Shown: positions 18,513 through 30,457, numbered from the stretch's first letter. The stretch: 64,000 nt of DNA from Bryum argenteum (GCA_037043015.1 CM073327.1:13188727-13252726), one strand, 5' to 3'. Notes: generated from the sequence alone by a model not told the origin. Numbers and translations: made by a program.

Positions 18513-21457
18513 ATGGATTTGAGTGAATCCGATGGCGACGATGATTTGCAGCGTCTTTTTTCGGAGGTACTGGACTTACTTATTTTGCATTATACAATAT
18601 TGTTCTGAGATCATCCATTCGTACTAATTCGTCTATGTTTGTGGTCTTTTAGGACTTGGATGGTCCTTCTGAGCTGGTTCTTCTGGACCATTTAAAAGAT
18701 TGCCCAGGACTACCCAGAAGTAAATGGGTTACGAAATTTGTGACACTTCTCAACGATAGTGGGGACGTTGTTGGTGAAGGCATTTGTCAGACTCTGGACG
18801 CTGAAAGAATGCTTGAGAGTAATGACGAGCCCGTATGTGAAGATCAAGTAGTTGTGCAGATCGTGAAGTGTTTGAATTTCGACTACGTTCCTGCTGAGAC
18901 CATTTACGGGACCAGGAGCTGGAAGCTCAGCCATGCTATGCACGAGGGTTGGTCACTACTTGATCATTTACGAGTTGATCAATTCAATGTCGCTGTTTAT
19001 GCCCGCGATCATCCAAAGAAGAAGGGGGTGTGACCGTATGATTTGGGAGAACGGAACCAACGGTTTGTGAGGACTAAGAGGGAGGAGGAGCTTTTGACGT
19101 TGGATTGATCAAACTTGGTTGCAAGCAAGATTTCTTTGCAAAGAAGAATCGTTGCCAACCTTTCCCCCGTGAGAAAATTATGGCTCTCCGGAAGCAGATG
19201 TACGAGGCGTCAGGTTTTAAATTTAAATCACATTTCAAGATAGATGTTCATAATCGTTTTCATCGTGCACCGGCGGCACGATGATGGTAACCATCAAGGC
19301 ATCGATGTTTGCGCGCGTGCATGGCAACATATTAGTGGAGTTCCGATTTCCACATTTTACAAAGGAAGGCGGAAGCTGCAATGGACTACGTGCTCGCCAC
19401 CATGGGAATGTTGGTCGAAGAAACCACGATTGCATGTAAAGCAAGTCGTTGCTACTTTGAAGACATTCATTGACAATGCTTTCGCCGATCATATGCCTCA
19501 CCGGTCGAAGATGTTGACATCCGGTGAGAAGGTTGTCTCTCGGTCCTTGCCATCGTCCCTTCGGGATGGAAGGATGCTATACTGTATCAATGACATCAAT
19601 GAGAGGTTGGGCTTGAAGTCTATTTCGCAGAGCACACTGAGCAGGATTAGGAGGTCAAAATTTTCAGAGTATTCAAAGAAGGCGCCTGGGGACAATTTTG
19701 CTCGTTGCTCAACTTGTGACAGGATGGAAACAATGATCAAGTCTATGGTACCTGATTCATGTGAAGAGACTATGTGGATCAAGAAGCTAGAGGAGCATTT
19801 GCATCATCAAGAAACGCATCGTGAGTATTATTATTCAAACCGTTCTCTTTCTATTCAGCGGCCGAGAGATGTCCTTTGTATAATACATGACAAAATGGAT
19901 CATGCGAAGACTGCCTGCCCAGTATTTTCTCATAAAACAAAGGCAAATGATGCATTGATGAAGCTTCCAATTGTTGTGACTGGCATGATTGCTCACGGGC
20001 ATAGCGATGCCCGGTATGCTCATTATGGGCTCGATATTTATCCAAGTGATTGCAATCACACTGTTGGATCAATATTAAAGCTTTTACGAGATCTAGAAGG
20101 TGTTCCGATCTCGTATTCGAAGTCATTATTCGCAAATTCGGGGTCACTGCCTTTATTTGAAGCTGTACTTTTCGGAAGAGAAGGGTGTTTAAACTCTCTT
20201 CTACCTGAAAGTGAAGTTTCTGGGGTGGCGGAGCCTCTACCTCCTGTCCTGCATGTGCAACTAGACAACGCAGCTTCTGACAACAAGAATAGATTTATGT
20301 TTTGCTTTTGGTCTCTTTTGGTACACATGGGTGTGTTCCGTGAAGTATATGTCAATTTCTTGTTAGTTGGACATACCCACGAAGACATTGACGCCCTCTT
20401 TGGGCGTTGGAGCATGACTCTCAAAGAGAATGACTTTCTCACACTTCCTCAGTTGATGAAGTCATTTATGGACGCGGAGGCTTTGCCCGTCATTCCTCAT
20501 TTGATAGAGGAAATACCTGACTTCAAGGGTTATATCAAAGACTACATTGGTTCCAGAGATGAAATTTTAGTTGGGCATTCGGAGGGTCAGCAGTTCAAGT
20601 TTTACAAGCATGACAATGGATGGCCAATGATGCAGTATAAGATGTTATGCACAGACAAGGAGTGATTACCTTCTACTAATGGAGGTATAAAATTGTGGAA
20701 AGAGGACCGAAGTACGGGGAATCCAATGTTACCTACAGGTGACATGAAACCTTTGGCGCCCATTTCCATGAAGAACCGTGATGACATTGTAAAAGGCATT
20801 GCAGGGTTTATTAAGATGTGGGAGACTTCAAGTGCGGAGGACATATCGGGAGAATTTGGTCGGCGTCATGAATTTGTTATTCGCTATTGGCGAGCTGTGA
20901 AGCTGGCGTTGGTTGAGCCTATAGAAGTGTCGTCATTTTTGAAGAACGGCTGTTGGCTTTTAACTCGAGTACCTGCGACACGAGAATTCTTAAATACTGG
21001 CGAACTGCGAGAGGAATATGGCCGCGATCCGCACTTTATCGGACGGTTGTGTGATAGACCAAGGGAGTCGTTTCGGGTTGGTCGAGATGTTTATGCTGGA
21101 TATTTTGTAGCTCTACGTCCAGCTGATGGGGATGCTCGTCCTTTCTGGATTGCTAGGGCTCTAACTGATTTCGATGTTGATCACAACTATCCAGGCTGTA
21201 TTCAAATGCAATATTTTCAACCTGCATCGAAAAATAGTGTTGTTCAGGAAACCTATGCTGGTTGGGATACGAAGAAGACATTCAAATGGAAAGTTGAAGA
21301 CACTCACATTCCGGAATGGCTCCATGCTGATGCTATTTTTACGTCATGGAAATCAAGTGCAAAACTTGGCTCTCGGCGTCCTATTATTTCATTATCGGAG
21401 CGTCAAATCGACATCATCAAACAAAGTATAGAGCGATTCGACGATGGAGAGGAGTAG
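18513..21457 (+). CDS. Transposase-like protein with LDN...GHTHEDID motif (probable transposase of the giant element)
   Basis: ATG 18513 starts an 18-codon exon (MDLSESDGDDDLQRLFSE). An 86-nt intron (GAG|GTACTG 18567 to TTTTAG 18652) follows, then exon 2 (DLDGPSELVLLDHL...). Downstream come GIDVCARAWQHISGVPISTFYK and the core LHVQLDNAASDNKNRFMFCFW ... FLLVGHTHEDIDALFGRWS. This matches a large uncharacterised eukaryotic family (catalogued, I believe, as DUF7869) whose Asp/Asn and HTHED residues suggest an RNase H-like DDE fold. The C-terminal part (20693-21457) has VGRDVYAGYFVALRPADGDARPFWIARAL. The frame is interrupted at least near 19.03-19.3 kb and by a stop at about 20663, so this copy is probably a decaying gene. 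As the only recombinase-like gene inside the TIRs, it is the likely mobiliser. Confidence 0.6.
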
Positions 21458-21489
21458 CCTGTCATTCCTACTTTATTTGGGCATGCTCA

Positions 21490-21862
21490 TTTAGCTCTAG
21501 TCGAGCTAAATGACCTCAGTGCAATTTGAGCTGTCTATTTATCGTGTGGTGACTTTTTGCCAATAGATTCATCTTAGAAATGGACGTACTAGAAGTCCTT
21601 CCATTCGTAGTTAAGTATTGGTACGGTTTTTATGCCTTAAAGTTAACAATGCAAGTGTTTGTAAATTTTTGGACTTGGTCGTCGATTCCCAGTTTAATTG
21701 ACTTTATCATTTTATTGTGCTCTTTTAGCAAACTGCTGTCAGGATGCATTTTGCTTTTGCTATTATCATCATCTTCTGTATTCAGTTTAGCTCTACCACA
21801 TGCGCGTTTAGCTCTACATCACGCGCGTTTTGCTCTTAAACACGCACGTTTAGCTCGATATA
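21490..21862. repeat. Palindrome and half-sites in the plus-arm 3' flank
   Basis: One near-perfect palindrome lies at 21490-21510 (one mismatch), 33 bp after the transposase-like stop. Left halves recur at about 21786-21862 (TTTAGCTCTA, GTTTAGCTCTA, TTTTGCTCTTA, GTTTAGCTCGA), about 21 bp apart, separated by GCGCG-type words, close to the right TIR. Confidence 0.75.
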
Positions 21863-21901
21863 TATGTTGGAATTTAGGTCGATTGGTTTTTGAGAGTTTG
21901 G

Positions 21902-21929
21902 ATATTCCCATTATAACGAATTACGTGTT
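21902..21929 (-). repeat. Right terminal inverted repeat of the giant element
   Basis: Exact 28-bp reverse complement of 1667-1694. It is followed by TTGT, matching the bases just outside the left end. Confidence 0.8.
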
Positions 21930-22129
21930 TTGTGGTAGGTAGGTTGGGGTTGTACAATACTTGTAGGAGGTTGCAAGCTCATCATTGATTGGATCATTCA
22001 TGATGCCCAAGTTCAAAAAGTGCACTATTCATGATGCCCAAGTGCAAAAGATGTTGTGATCCAATACTGGGCTGCCCAAATCCGTATAGCTAGGCGTTTA
22101 AGGGTTAACTGATCAATTCCTCGACGGTT

Positions 22130-23035
22130 TTCAGGCACCAAAGACTTGTCATAGTTCCTCCTTAGTGAATCACAAGTCGGTCATGCACAAAGCGCCCCAC
22201 TCCCAAAGCGACTCTCCTTCAACTGCTGAACTAAGCACCCAGATTCTCCGCTTCCAAAACATAACCAGTTATTTTCCTTGACGTCCCCTTCGATGGGGTT
22301 ATGGTCTTCCACATTTTGCACCATTGATCTTGGAGATCAACGGTCTTCGTTAGTTGTTCTGCAAGAAGGATGGGGGAGAGGGTTTTTATACCCAGTTTTT
22401 TTTTCCACTAGGAATTAGTAAGGGATAAATGACTTCTTTTCAAATTTTTCTTGGTAGGATGACCATTGAGTTATTCCCAACTTTATACAAATCTTAAAAT
22501 TATTTTTTGGAGAGTAAATAAATTTTTTTTGGATATTTGAAGTTTTTTTAAAATTTGCGGGGAGGGATAAATTAGTTTTCCTTAAAACTTTTTAACTGCG
22601 GTTATGTTCGTGAACTCAAAAGGAGCCCCTTATTATGGAAAATATACAGTGGGGCACCTCCCTTGTCGCTCCCACGGCTCGGAAGGATGCCCCACTCGAT
22701 ATTTTCCATAACCACTGACTCTTTTTGAGTTACCTAGTATATAACTATATATCATGTTCTCAGTACGTACATAGGGGCCTACAAGTCAACCACACATCCA
22801 CGATACATAGAATTGTTACATAGGCACCCACCCAAGGCAAATCGAGATGTATCCACACTCCCACAATACATAGGGACCCACCCAAGCAAGATATTACTGT
22901 ATATCCACAATCAGTTCAAACATGTCCACAGCGCCCACAGAACATACACATGCTTAAAACTTGACCAATCCAAGGGCCCACCCTCGCCTAAAAACCGGCT
23001 TATTACATGTTCAGGGTGAAAGCATGCTAGACCCA
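22130..23035 (+). repeat. Dispersed repeat, split copy (partner of 52.5-52.95 kb)
   Basis: 22130-22262 (CACAAGTCGGTCATGCACAA...) and 22765-23035 (ACGTACATAGGGGCCTAC...) match 52550-52680 and 52706-52950 in order. About 500 bp, including the foldback element at 22608-22735, sits between the two blocks here and is absent from the other copy. The family is not recognised, and the short ORFs in it are not supported. Confidence 0.7.
22608..22735. mobile_element. Foldback MITE-like element, copy 1
   Basis: Long imperfect inverted repeat. The left arm AACTCAAAAGGAGCCCC, TTATGGAAAATAT, GTGGGGCA is mirrored by TGCCCCAC, ATATTTTCCATAA, TTTTTGAGTTACC. Diverged relatives are near 44010-44150 and 53045-53165. 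Confidence 0.65.
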
Positions 23036-23337
23036 TGCAGTTTTTTGCAGATCCGTCCAGTACACTTTAGTACATTTCTGTCATTGTGTACAGGGAGTAC
23101 ACATGGAGGAGTACCTGCAGCCGTCGGATTAGGGCAATAAATGCTCCTGAATTTGAAGGGTCCCGATTGATTGTGTTGGGGTGATCCACTCTTAGTGCGC
23201 CACGTAGTCTGACATTGTGCAAAGTTCCAAATCAATTTGGAGAAGATTCCCTGTCAAATATTAAATTTGGACATTAAAGAAAGGAATGTCTTGGTGGCAA
23301 GTTGAAGAGAGGGAATGGATCCAATGGACCTTTTTAG

Positions 23338-24810
23338 CCACGTGACTAGAGAATGAACTTCATCCTTTCAAGAATGCATATGAATTGTTTGCATAGATAA
23401 ACCTATGCTTTTCTACGATGCATAAGATTAATATGGATGAATGAAGGATGAATATTTATGATCACTTATTCTCATACATAATTTGTAGGAAGGAATACAT
23501 AGAACACATACATTTACTCTAAAAAGGCATTTGAATAATTGAATGTTCATTGTTTGCATTCATAACATGGGCTTAGAATGTGGATTTTAATCATATATAA
23601 ATTTTGAACCATGCATATGTAATAATTTTGTGGCTATTGTTTAATGTCATTTTTAATTATTTTTTCTACAATACTTATAATGGCCATTCTTTAGACTACT
23701 CTAGTAATTCATAGTGTAGGGGTTAAGATGAATCATGAATGAGGAGGTCATGGTATGGGAATTGTAGCGAAATTGGAAGTATAAGGGCATGTTCATGCAT
23801 TAATTTTAGTACATTTGTTATAATTAGGGTTTAGATATGACTCATGTTGAATAACCCTCATACAATTTTAATATCTTATCAAAAATTGAGTATTGTATTC
23901 TATTTTATATTATTGGATATGATATATTTGGAGGTTTGAAATGAGCGTGGATGTTTTTATATCTACTTTATTAGCTACATCATTCATAATTTTATCTAAA
24001 TAATAAATATGTATTCCAAAACCCTAATTACCTAGTATATAGGGACTTTTAGGTAGCAAATATAAGGTCTTGAAAGCTATGAACAAACACTCAATTTATA
24101 CATAATACAGATGATGATGAAACACTTTTTTCTCCCACGTGCCTAGAGAATGAACCTCCTTTCAAAAATGCATGTGAATTGTTTGCATATGTAAAACTCT
24201 TCATCTCCCTGGATGTATAAGATTAATATGGATGAATGAAGGATGAATATTTATGATCACTTATTCTCATACCTAAATTGTAGGAAGGATTACATAGAAC
24301 ACATACATCTACTCTAAGAAGGCATTTGAATAATTGAATATTCATTGTTTGCATTCATAACATGAGCTTAGAATGTGGATTTTAATCATACATAAATTTT
24401 GAACAATGCATATGTAATAATTGTGTGGCTATTGTTTAATGTCATTTTTTTAATTTTTTTTTACAATACTTATAATGGCCATTCTTTAGACTACTCTAGA
24501 AATTCATAGTGTAGGGGTTAAGATGAATCATGAATGATGAGGTGATGGTTTGGGAATTTTAGCCAAATTGGAAGTATAAAGGCATATTTATGCATTATCT
24601 ATACAATTGTTATAAGTAGGGTTTATATATGACTCATGTTGAATAACCCTCGTACAAATATAATATCTTATAAAAAGTGTAGTATTGTATTCTATTTTAT
24701 ATTATTGGATATGATATATCTGGCGGTTTCAAGAAATGAACGTGGACATCTGGTTTTATATCTACTTTATTGACATCATACATAATTTTATGTAGATATC
24801 AAATATGTAT
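23338..24810 (+). repeat. Direct duplication of a ~700-bp AT-rich segment
   Basis: 23338-24010 and 24135-24810 share long collinear stretches, for example ATAAGATTAATATGGATGAA, TTATGATCACTTATTCTCAT and ATTCATAGTGTAGGGGTTAA, with scattered substitutions and small gaps. Copies are about 800 bp apart. No gene is seen in either. Confidence 0.8.
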
Positions 24811-25224
24811 TTCAAACCAAAATTCATGTAGTGATGTGCAAGTTTAGGAATCCAATAATGAGTAATTATTGAAGACTAAATATTATATATCATACTTAGT
24901 AAGTGTAGAGTGTAGACATGTTTTGATGTAAACCCAAATATTTATTGAAAAGTTGTACTACTTAGACTTTTCCATATGGATATAAAGAATAAATTATCTC
25001 AAAATTTCAGTTTATTTAGAAAATACATGATAGTGTATGTGTTCAATCTTGGTGCATTAATTGAATACTAAATTTTGGAGATGTGGGAATCACATATTTG
25101 TTGTATGCAATTTGAATGAAATTACAATACTTATAAGAATGAATTCAGAGAATAAATCATAGAAACGTACTTGAACATCAAACTACCATAGAAGTTCACG
25201 AGTTAGACTAAAAATCTCACTAGT

Positions 25225-25565
25225 CACACTTGATCTTCTTTACTAACAAATCTAAAATAAGAAATAATAGTGTTCAAATTATAGTAAATGTGCCACACTT
25301 GATCTTCTTTAAGGACAAATCTAAATTGAGAAATAATAGTGTTCAAATCATAGTAAATGTGCCACACTTGATCTTCTCTAAGGACAAATCTAAATTGAGA
25401 AATAATAGTGTTTAAATCATAGTAAATGTGCCACATTTGATTTTCTTTACTAACAAATCTATATTAAGAAATAATAGTGTTTAAATAGTAAATGTGCCAC
25501 TCGTAATCTTCTTTACGCACAAATCTAAATTAAGAAATAATAGTGTTTAATCAGTAAATGTGCGA
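25225..25565 (+). repeat. ~66-69-bp tandem repeat, five copies
   Basis: Five tandem units of the type TTGATCTTCTTTA(CT)(AG)A, AAATCTAAATT, GAAATAATAGTGTT, AGTAAATGTGCC. The first three are about 69 bp and the last two about 66 bp. The translated ORFs on both strands simply read the repeat. Confidence 0.85.
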
Positions 25566-25824
25566 TTACACTAAAAGTATTTATATGTTTATTGTATACT
25601 AAAATAGGTATAAAATTAGGTAAATTCATAACTAGGATTAATGGGTACAAAATTAGGTAAATTCATAATTAGGTAAAATTCATACTACAATGATGAACAT
25701 TTAGGATTTGACATACTAGGGTTGCATGTATTAATTTCATTGGATTTGCAATTGAGTGGGTGAAGATTACAATAAATCAAGCACCGTTGATAGCCGGTCT
25801 TCATTTGGAACGTGTTACTACGAA

Positions 25825-25870
25825 ACCGGTGATCACCGGTCCTGAACGTGGACGACCGGTGACCACCGGT
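25825..25870. promoter_or_regulatory. Pair of ACCGGT palindromes upstream of the SET-domain gene
   Basis: ACCGGTGATCACCGGT is a perfect 16-bp palindrome at 25825-25840. ACCGGTGACCACCGGT, one base off perfect, follows at 25855-25870, 30 bp start to start. They sit where AT-rich repeat DNA changes to the GC-rich leader of the gene starting at 26366, so they may be promoter elements or the edge of an element. Confidence 0.4.
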
Positions 25871-26365
25871 CATCGTCTCGCAGGTTGAGCACGATGTTTG
25901 GCGGGAGAGGGCGGAGCGCGCCTGATCGCTGTTTGGTTCCGCAACTTGCTTTCCCCACCGCCGCACATCGATTTTCTCTTCCCCGCCGCCGTTTGTTGAT
26001 CGCGTACGTAGCTGATTGAGAGCGTTCTCACCATTGCGCCGTGAGTGTGTGAGCTTAGTTGCACAGTGTCGATAGGGAGAGTTTTGGAGACTGGAGTTGA
26101 GTTTCGTTTTTGAGTTTTTGAGTTTCAGTTTTTGAGTTTCGTTGAGAGAGTTCTGATTGATGTAGTTTAGAACTGCGATCGCACGTAGAGCGAGGAAAGC
26201 CTTTGGCGCCGTGAGTGTGTGAGTTTAGAGAGGAGGCTTTTAGGTGTAGGGTGAGCCGCTGGAGTTCACCGCTGTAGTTAGTTTGTGATCGTTGTCTCCA
26301 TTTCGTTGTGCTCAGTTGTTAGGGTTTGGTCGGATCGTTTGTCGGGTTTGCTTTTGCGTTTGCGG

Positions 26366-27711
26366 ATGGCGGCGGGGCGACTAAGCGGAAGCGACTACTT
26401 CCGATCACCGTATTCTTTGCTCAAGTCCGTGATGAGTAGAGAGAGAGCGATTCGGATAGAGCGGAGGAGGTCGCAGCAAAATCAAGCGGCCATATGTGAG
26501 GAGATCAACTAAGCCGAGAGAAGGTTTACACGTGCTGCGCAGGATGTTGATGCCGAGATCCGACGTTTGAAGCCGCCACCGGAGAAGATGACAGCTGCTG
26601 ATTTTAAGAGGGAGTGGCCGGAGTTGAGCGACACAGGAGTGAATCCTCAAAAACTAGCGCCGAAGGACTTCCACTATGACAAGATGAAGAAACTCTTTGG
26701 CCAGCGAATTGGCGATTGCGGACGGAACGGCTTTGTGTGGAGCAGCTGCACCAACAAGGACGTGATTGCGAGGGTGAAGTACCTACACCCCATTGTGTAC
26801 TCTTACCCCAATCGAAAATTCCAGTAGCGGTCAAGGTCAAGTTCGCCGAGGGAGTGGTGCGTGATATGGAGAAGGAGGGTCAAGTCAACTGGTGTGAGTT
26901 CGGTGAATTGACGAACGAGCGGCAGCGAAAGCGCTACTTCGACGACCTGGCGAAGCTGCAGGCATTGCGGTCGGTAGTGGAGCGGAAACTCGAGCACGAC
27001 GTTCGTGGCCAAGAATGGCGAAGTTTGGTTGTGCAGCCTGTGAAGGGATCGATTGACAGGAAGGTGACATACCCTCGCAAGAAGGGGAAGGAGACCGATT
27101 GCGAAGTAATCGTCATTTCGCAGTACGGCGAAACGGAAGGAGGCGGGTTCGAATGCAAAACGGAGAGCGGGCTGGGGTCCGCCGTTTGTGTGCAGGGAGC
27201 CTCCCTTTATCAGGAGGGTGATCTGCAAGGTTGGAAGAAGGAGGCAAGCGGAGAGAGGGTTGCTGATTTGCAGGGGTTGCTCGAAGTTGTTCACCTCGAA
27301 TGCAAGGGTTTGCAGCACAGGAGGGCTGAGATCACTGAGAGAAGAGAAGGTGTGAAGAAGAGACTCGATCGGCTGCAGGACTTGGTAGAGAATTTCAAGG
27401 AGGACGTTGAAGAAAGAAAGGAGGAAATTGACCGGTTGAAGGCGACGGGGGCAGATACACACAAGGAGGTGATCAAGTTGGAGGGCTCTCAAGAATAATT
27501 GGCAAGGGCACAGAAAAAAACTTGCAAGGAGAGGGCTGAATTGAGTCTCGTGGACCTTGAGCTTGAGGAGGTCCGGTTGTTGAGTGCAGCTCGGGAGAGG
27601 CAATTCGATTCGATGACAAACGAGGTGTTTCAGATCAAGAGAGGGAAGACCAAATCAACGGTGTGGCCGATGCCCATGGTGTACGAAGACAACAATTCCT
27701 CGCGGAGCTGA
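26366..27711 (+). pseudogene. N-terminal, coiled-coil part of the RING/SET gene
   Basis: ATG 26366 in good context (GCGGATGGCGG) opens MAAGRLSGSDYFRSPYSLL. The frame is broken by TAA at 26510-26512 but continues in frame (AERRFTRAAQDVDAEIRRLKPP, then FGQRIGDCGRNGFVWSSC). It then changes frame near 26.82 kb into a 260-codon stretch ending in a strong heptad-like coiled coil (KRLDRLQDLVENFKEDVEERKEEIDRLK), has another in-frame TAA at 27496-27498, and continues to about 27.7 kb. The order and continuity suggest one ancestral protein. The stops suggest decay of this copy or sequence errors. No enzyme domain is seen in this part. Confidence 0.5.
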
Positions 27712-28014
27712 CAATCGATTTCAGGACTTGCAGTTTCTGTTTGTTTCCTTTTCCTGATTTCGACGTTGTCCTTTCTAGCTGTAGACATGCATACCATCCG
27801 TATTGTGCTTGGATGGTTTTTGGAAATGGACATAAATGTAAGGCAGATGGATGTGGCGAGTTGCCCCACCCAAATTGGTTTAGGAGTTTCGTTTGGGGTG
27901 AGCCAAGCGCCCAGGTGAAGGAGCGTTCGATAGCCCTGGGATTAGCTGAGGAGCGAGGGAAGGTTCTTCATGCAAGGGCGAATCGAGCAAGAACGTTCCT
28001 GCCTCTCAATTCTG
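27712..28014 (+). CDS. RING-H2-type zinc finger exon of the RING/SET gene
   Basis: This exon reads FRTCSFCLFPFPDFDVVLSSCRHAYHPYCAW and then GHKCKADGCGELPHPNWF. The metal ligands are ordered C-x2-C, C-x-H, H-x2-C, C-x4-C, which is a RING-type cross-brace. RING domains usually act as ubiquitin E3 ligases. The exon ends CTCAATTCTG|GTGAGA at 28014 and splices to |ATGTCCTG at 28885, giving an Asp codon across the junction. The 870-nt intron is unusually rich in GTAC words. Confidence 0.6.
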
Positions 28015-28884
28015 GTGAGATTGTGCTACTTTATCATGGATTACATCAAAATAATCTTCATGCACATTCTCCATTTACTGTGTGTGAATGTACTTTTCAT
28101 TCACAGTACATGAAGGTGTGTGCACTTCAAGCTCATTGCAAGTTAGTAATTGCGTAGTTAGGATACATGCTGCAATTTTAGCCTACTGATATCTATGTGC
28201 TGCCGGTTTTGTACTAGAAGTACAGATGAATTCTACTCTTGCCACTACAAGAGTAGTCTTGTCCACGACATGCATGGCGGTCACTAAGCAGTTAAGTAGT
28301 ATTGCTATCGTGTAGCATGCACATTTTACGAGTTGAGTACTTAGCTAACGTCGGAGTGTGTACGAGGATAACTGTAAAACTAGTAGTTCACGGATTATAG
28401 TGTACCTGAGTAGCCGGGTGTGTACAATGGCATATTACCCGTCTACTTGTTCTACACTGGTTTGCTACTATAAGTATACAACATACAACATGATAAGTAA
28501 AATATAGGTACTACAGGTACATAATGTTTGTAATTTGTGGTCCAGTACTTCTATTGTGTAGTAGCCAGCTCTACAAGAAGGAGAGAAGTTGTACTAGTGT
28601 CCTTTTCTCGTCTCGTTGAACTACAGAGTGTGCAATGGGTACTTATGTTCTGTACACTACAGAGTGTGCAATGGCTACTACTAACAATACAAAAGTGTAT
28701 ATTAGCTACATCAATCATAGTAATACTCCTTTGCAGGATACGAATCGGTCAATTCCAGTAGTACTGAATAGGCGTAAGAGGTACTTCTGAGCAATCTTAC
28801 CTTCACTTTGCAAACTGCTTCAATACATCCGCATACATTTTGGACCTAATTTGTGTACATTGTGATGGTTGTTGTGTGTTTCAG

Positions 28885-29895
28885 ATGTCCTGAATTCCAC
28901 GCTTCCCGCACCTGCTACTACACTAATTGCAGTCAAGCAATCCAACACAACTCTTGCAATTGCTGCTTTGCCGTCCTCGAGTGTAGACAAGCGCAAGAGA
29001 GTGGAGCCTGCCGTCTTCGAATGCTTACAGCCAGAGTCTTTGAAGAAGCCGGTAGGAGAAGAGCCCATTTTAGGCAGTGACGAGGACGAGGATTTAGATG
29101 ATGACGCGCCAGATCCGGAGATGCCTCGTGAATTGCCATCCACCTCGGGAGACGGTATCGACTCTGACGAGGGCGACGCTGCAATTGCTCAAAGCCCTGA
29201 GCCCTTCGAGCAGAGGTCGCTAGATGGTCCTGCACCGAGTAGCGGTGTAGAGCAGGGCAATTCTGAGGAGGCAGAGCCCACACCCACCACCGTCCAAGGG
29301 AACGAGGTTAAAGCAAGCAAGAATGAGGAGTCTGACAAAGAAGGGGAGGAATCAGACGAAGAAGAGGGAGGCTGTGAGAAAGAAGCGGGATCCGGTGAAG
29401 AGGAGGAGTCTGACGCAGAGGAGGATGACGTCCCCGCCGTCACCAATGTACAACCAGGAGTACTTGTGCACCTCAAATCCGCCCTGGGAGAAGCGCAACC
29501 TCTTGCTCCAGCAAATTGCCGTAAATCCCCTGCAGCCATCGTCGAAGCACCCACGACTTCGGAGCAGCCCCGGTCAGCCCCAACCCCGAACCCCGCCGTG
29601 GCAGAAGCGGAACCTCTTGCTGCACCGAAGTCTGTACAACCCCTTGCAGCCACCGTCCAAGCACCAAGGACTGAGGTGCAGCCCCCGTCAGCCCCGACCC
29701 CGAACCCTGAGGTGCAGCCCCGGTCAGCTCCAAAGCCCGGAGTTGTGGTGCATGCGATTGCAGCCATTAGCCCAAGTAAAACCGCAGCAGGCAGCAAAAC
29801 GGGTCAGCAAAAACCCGGAGCAGCTACAAACCCTCTAGGGCAGCGGAAATCTTCTCCTTGAGCATGCCGAAATGAAGCCTCACCCAAAACCGGAG
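28885..29895 (+). CDS. Acidic, proline-rich exon of the RING/SET gene
   Basis: Entered by the acceptor TGTTTCAG at 28884. The sequence is strongly acidic and disordered (GSDEDEDLDDDAPDPE, ESDEEEGG, EEEESDAEEDD), followed by tandem Pro/Ala motifs (QPLAATVQAP, SAPTPNPEVQPR). A stop (TGA 29859-29861) lies 11 codons before a good donor (GGAG|GTACAA at 29896). The next exon (acceptor TTTAG at 29975) resumes in the same phase, so the stop looks like a late lesion. Acidic tails of this type are common in chromatin proteins. Confidence 0.5.
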
Positions 29896-29975
29896 GTACA
29901 AATTCAAACCAAAATTGCCTTGTACATTTCGTGCATGTTGTAATGTATTGACTTAATCTTGGATTTGGAGTTTAG

Positions 29976-30457
29976 GGAAGCCAAGAGTGTTAGAGAAGTC
30001 GTTGTTGCAAAACAACACTGTGGCTGCGGTGGCTGATGAACCCGGAGTGGAAACCGCGGTACCTGAGGCTGATGGACCCGAAGTGCAAACCCCGGTACCT
30101 CAAGGAGTGGAGCCCGAGGAGGTCAGAATGGGTCAAGTGATGGCGAATGCAGCGGAAAATTTCGTTGTTGTGCCGCGCAAGAAGGAGACAGAGCTGAGTG
30201 GCGGAAAGGGGAAGTCAATCCCTGATGACCCGATGTTGGAGTCTGACGAGGACATAGCGGTGGAGAACCTACATTCGGTGGGCCAAAATTACAAGTCCCT
30301 TTCTGATTTAGCAACTTCGGCTGGGCCGGATTCTAGGAGATGCGAGTCACCATCCTCAGGGCCAAATAAGCGAGGTCGTAGGAAGGTGAACAACGAAGGT
30401 GGAGGCAATTCAGAATCACCTTCACCGAAACAAAAATATCATAAGAAGAAGCGCAAG
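29976..30457 (+). CDS. Exon with nuclear localisation signal, RING/SET gene
   Basis: It begins GKPRVLEKSLLQNN after an 80-nt intron (29896-29975). It carries repeated acidic units (PEVQTPVPQG), a basic NKRGRRK patch and, at its end, HKKKRK before an AAG|GTAATT donor at 30457/30458. The KKKRK run is a classic nuclear localisation signal type. A nuclear role fits the SET domain downstream. Confidence 0.5.

Larger units (their letters stand above)
1667..21929. mobile_element. Giant (~20.3 kb) terminal-inverted-repeat DNA transposon, undescribed family
   Basis: The first and last 28 bp are perfect inverted repeats (outer end AACACGTAATTCGTT...). The flanks are TTGT on both sides (1663-1666 and 21930-21933), a 4-bp target duplication. 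Everything between is tied together by about 40 copies of one 21-bp palindrome, the outermost at about 3.7 kb and 21.5 kb. Cargo on the minus arm is a ParB-like plus methyltransferase-like gene with an H3-like N-terminus, an acidic coiled-coil gene, an FCP1-like phosphatase and a small ORF. Cargo on the plus arm is a transposase-like gene. I see no capsid, DNA polymerase B or retroviral integrase, so it is not Polinton-like. Several reading frames are interrupted, so this copy may be inactive. The 2.0-3.3 kb part looks like a later insertion. Confidence 0.7.

Noticed and set aside
1667-21929. Polinton/Maverick or giant-virus insertion
   Set aside because: No capsid, protein-primed DNA polymerase, packaging ATPase or retroviral-type integrase is recognisable between the ends.
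25224-25436. ORFs on both strands (61-70 codons)
   Set aside because: They are translations of the 66-69-bp tandem repeat.
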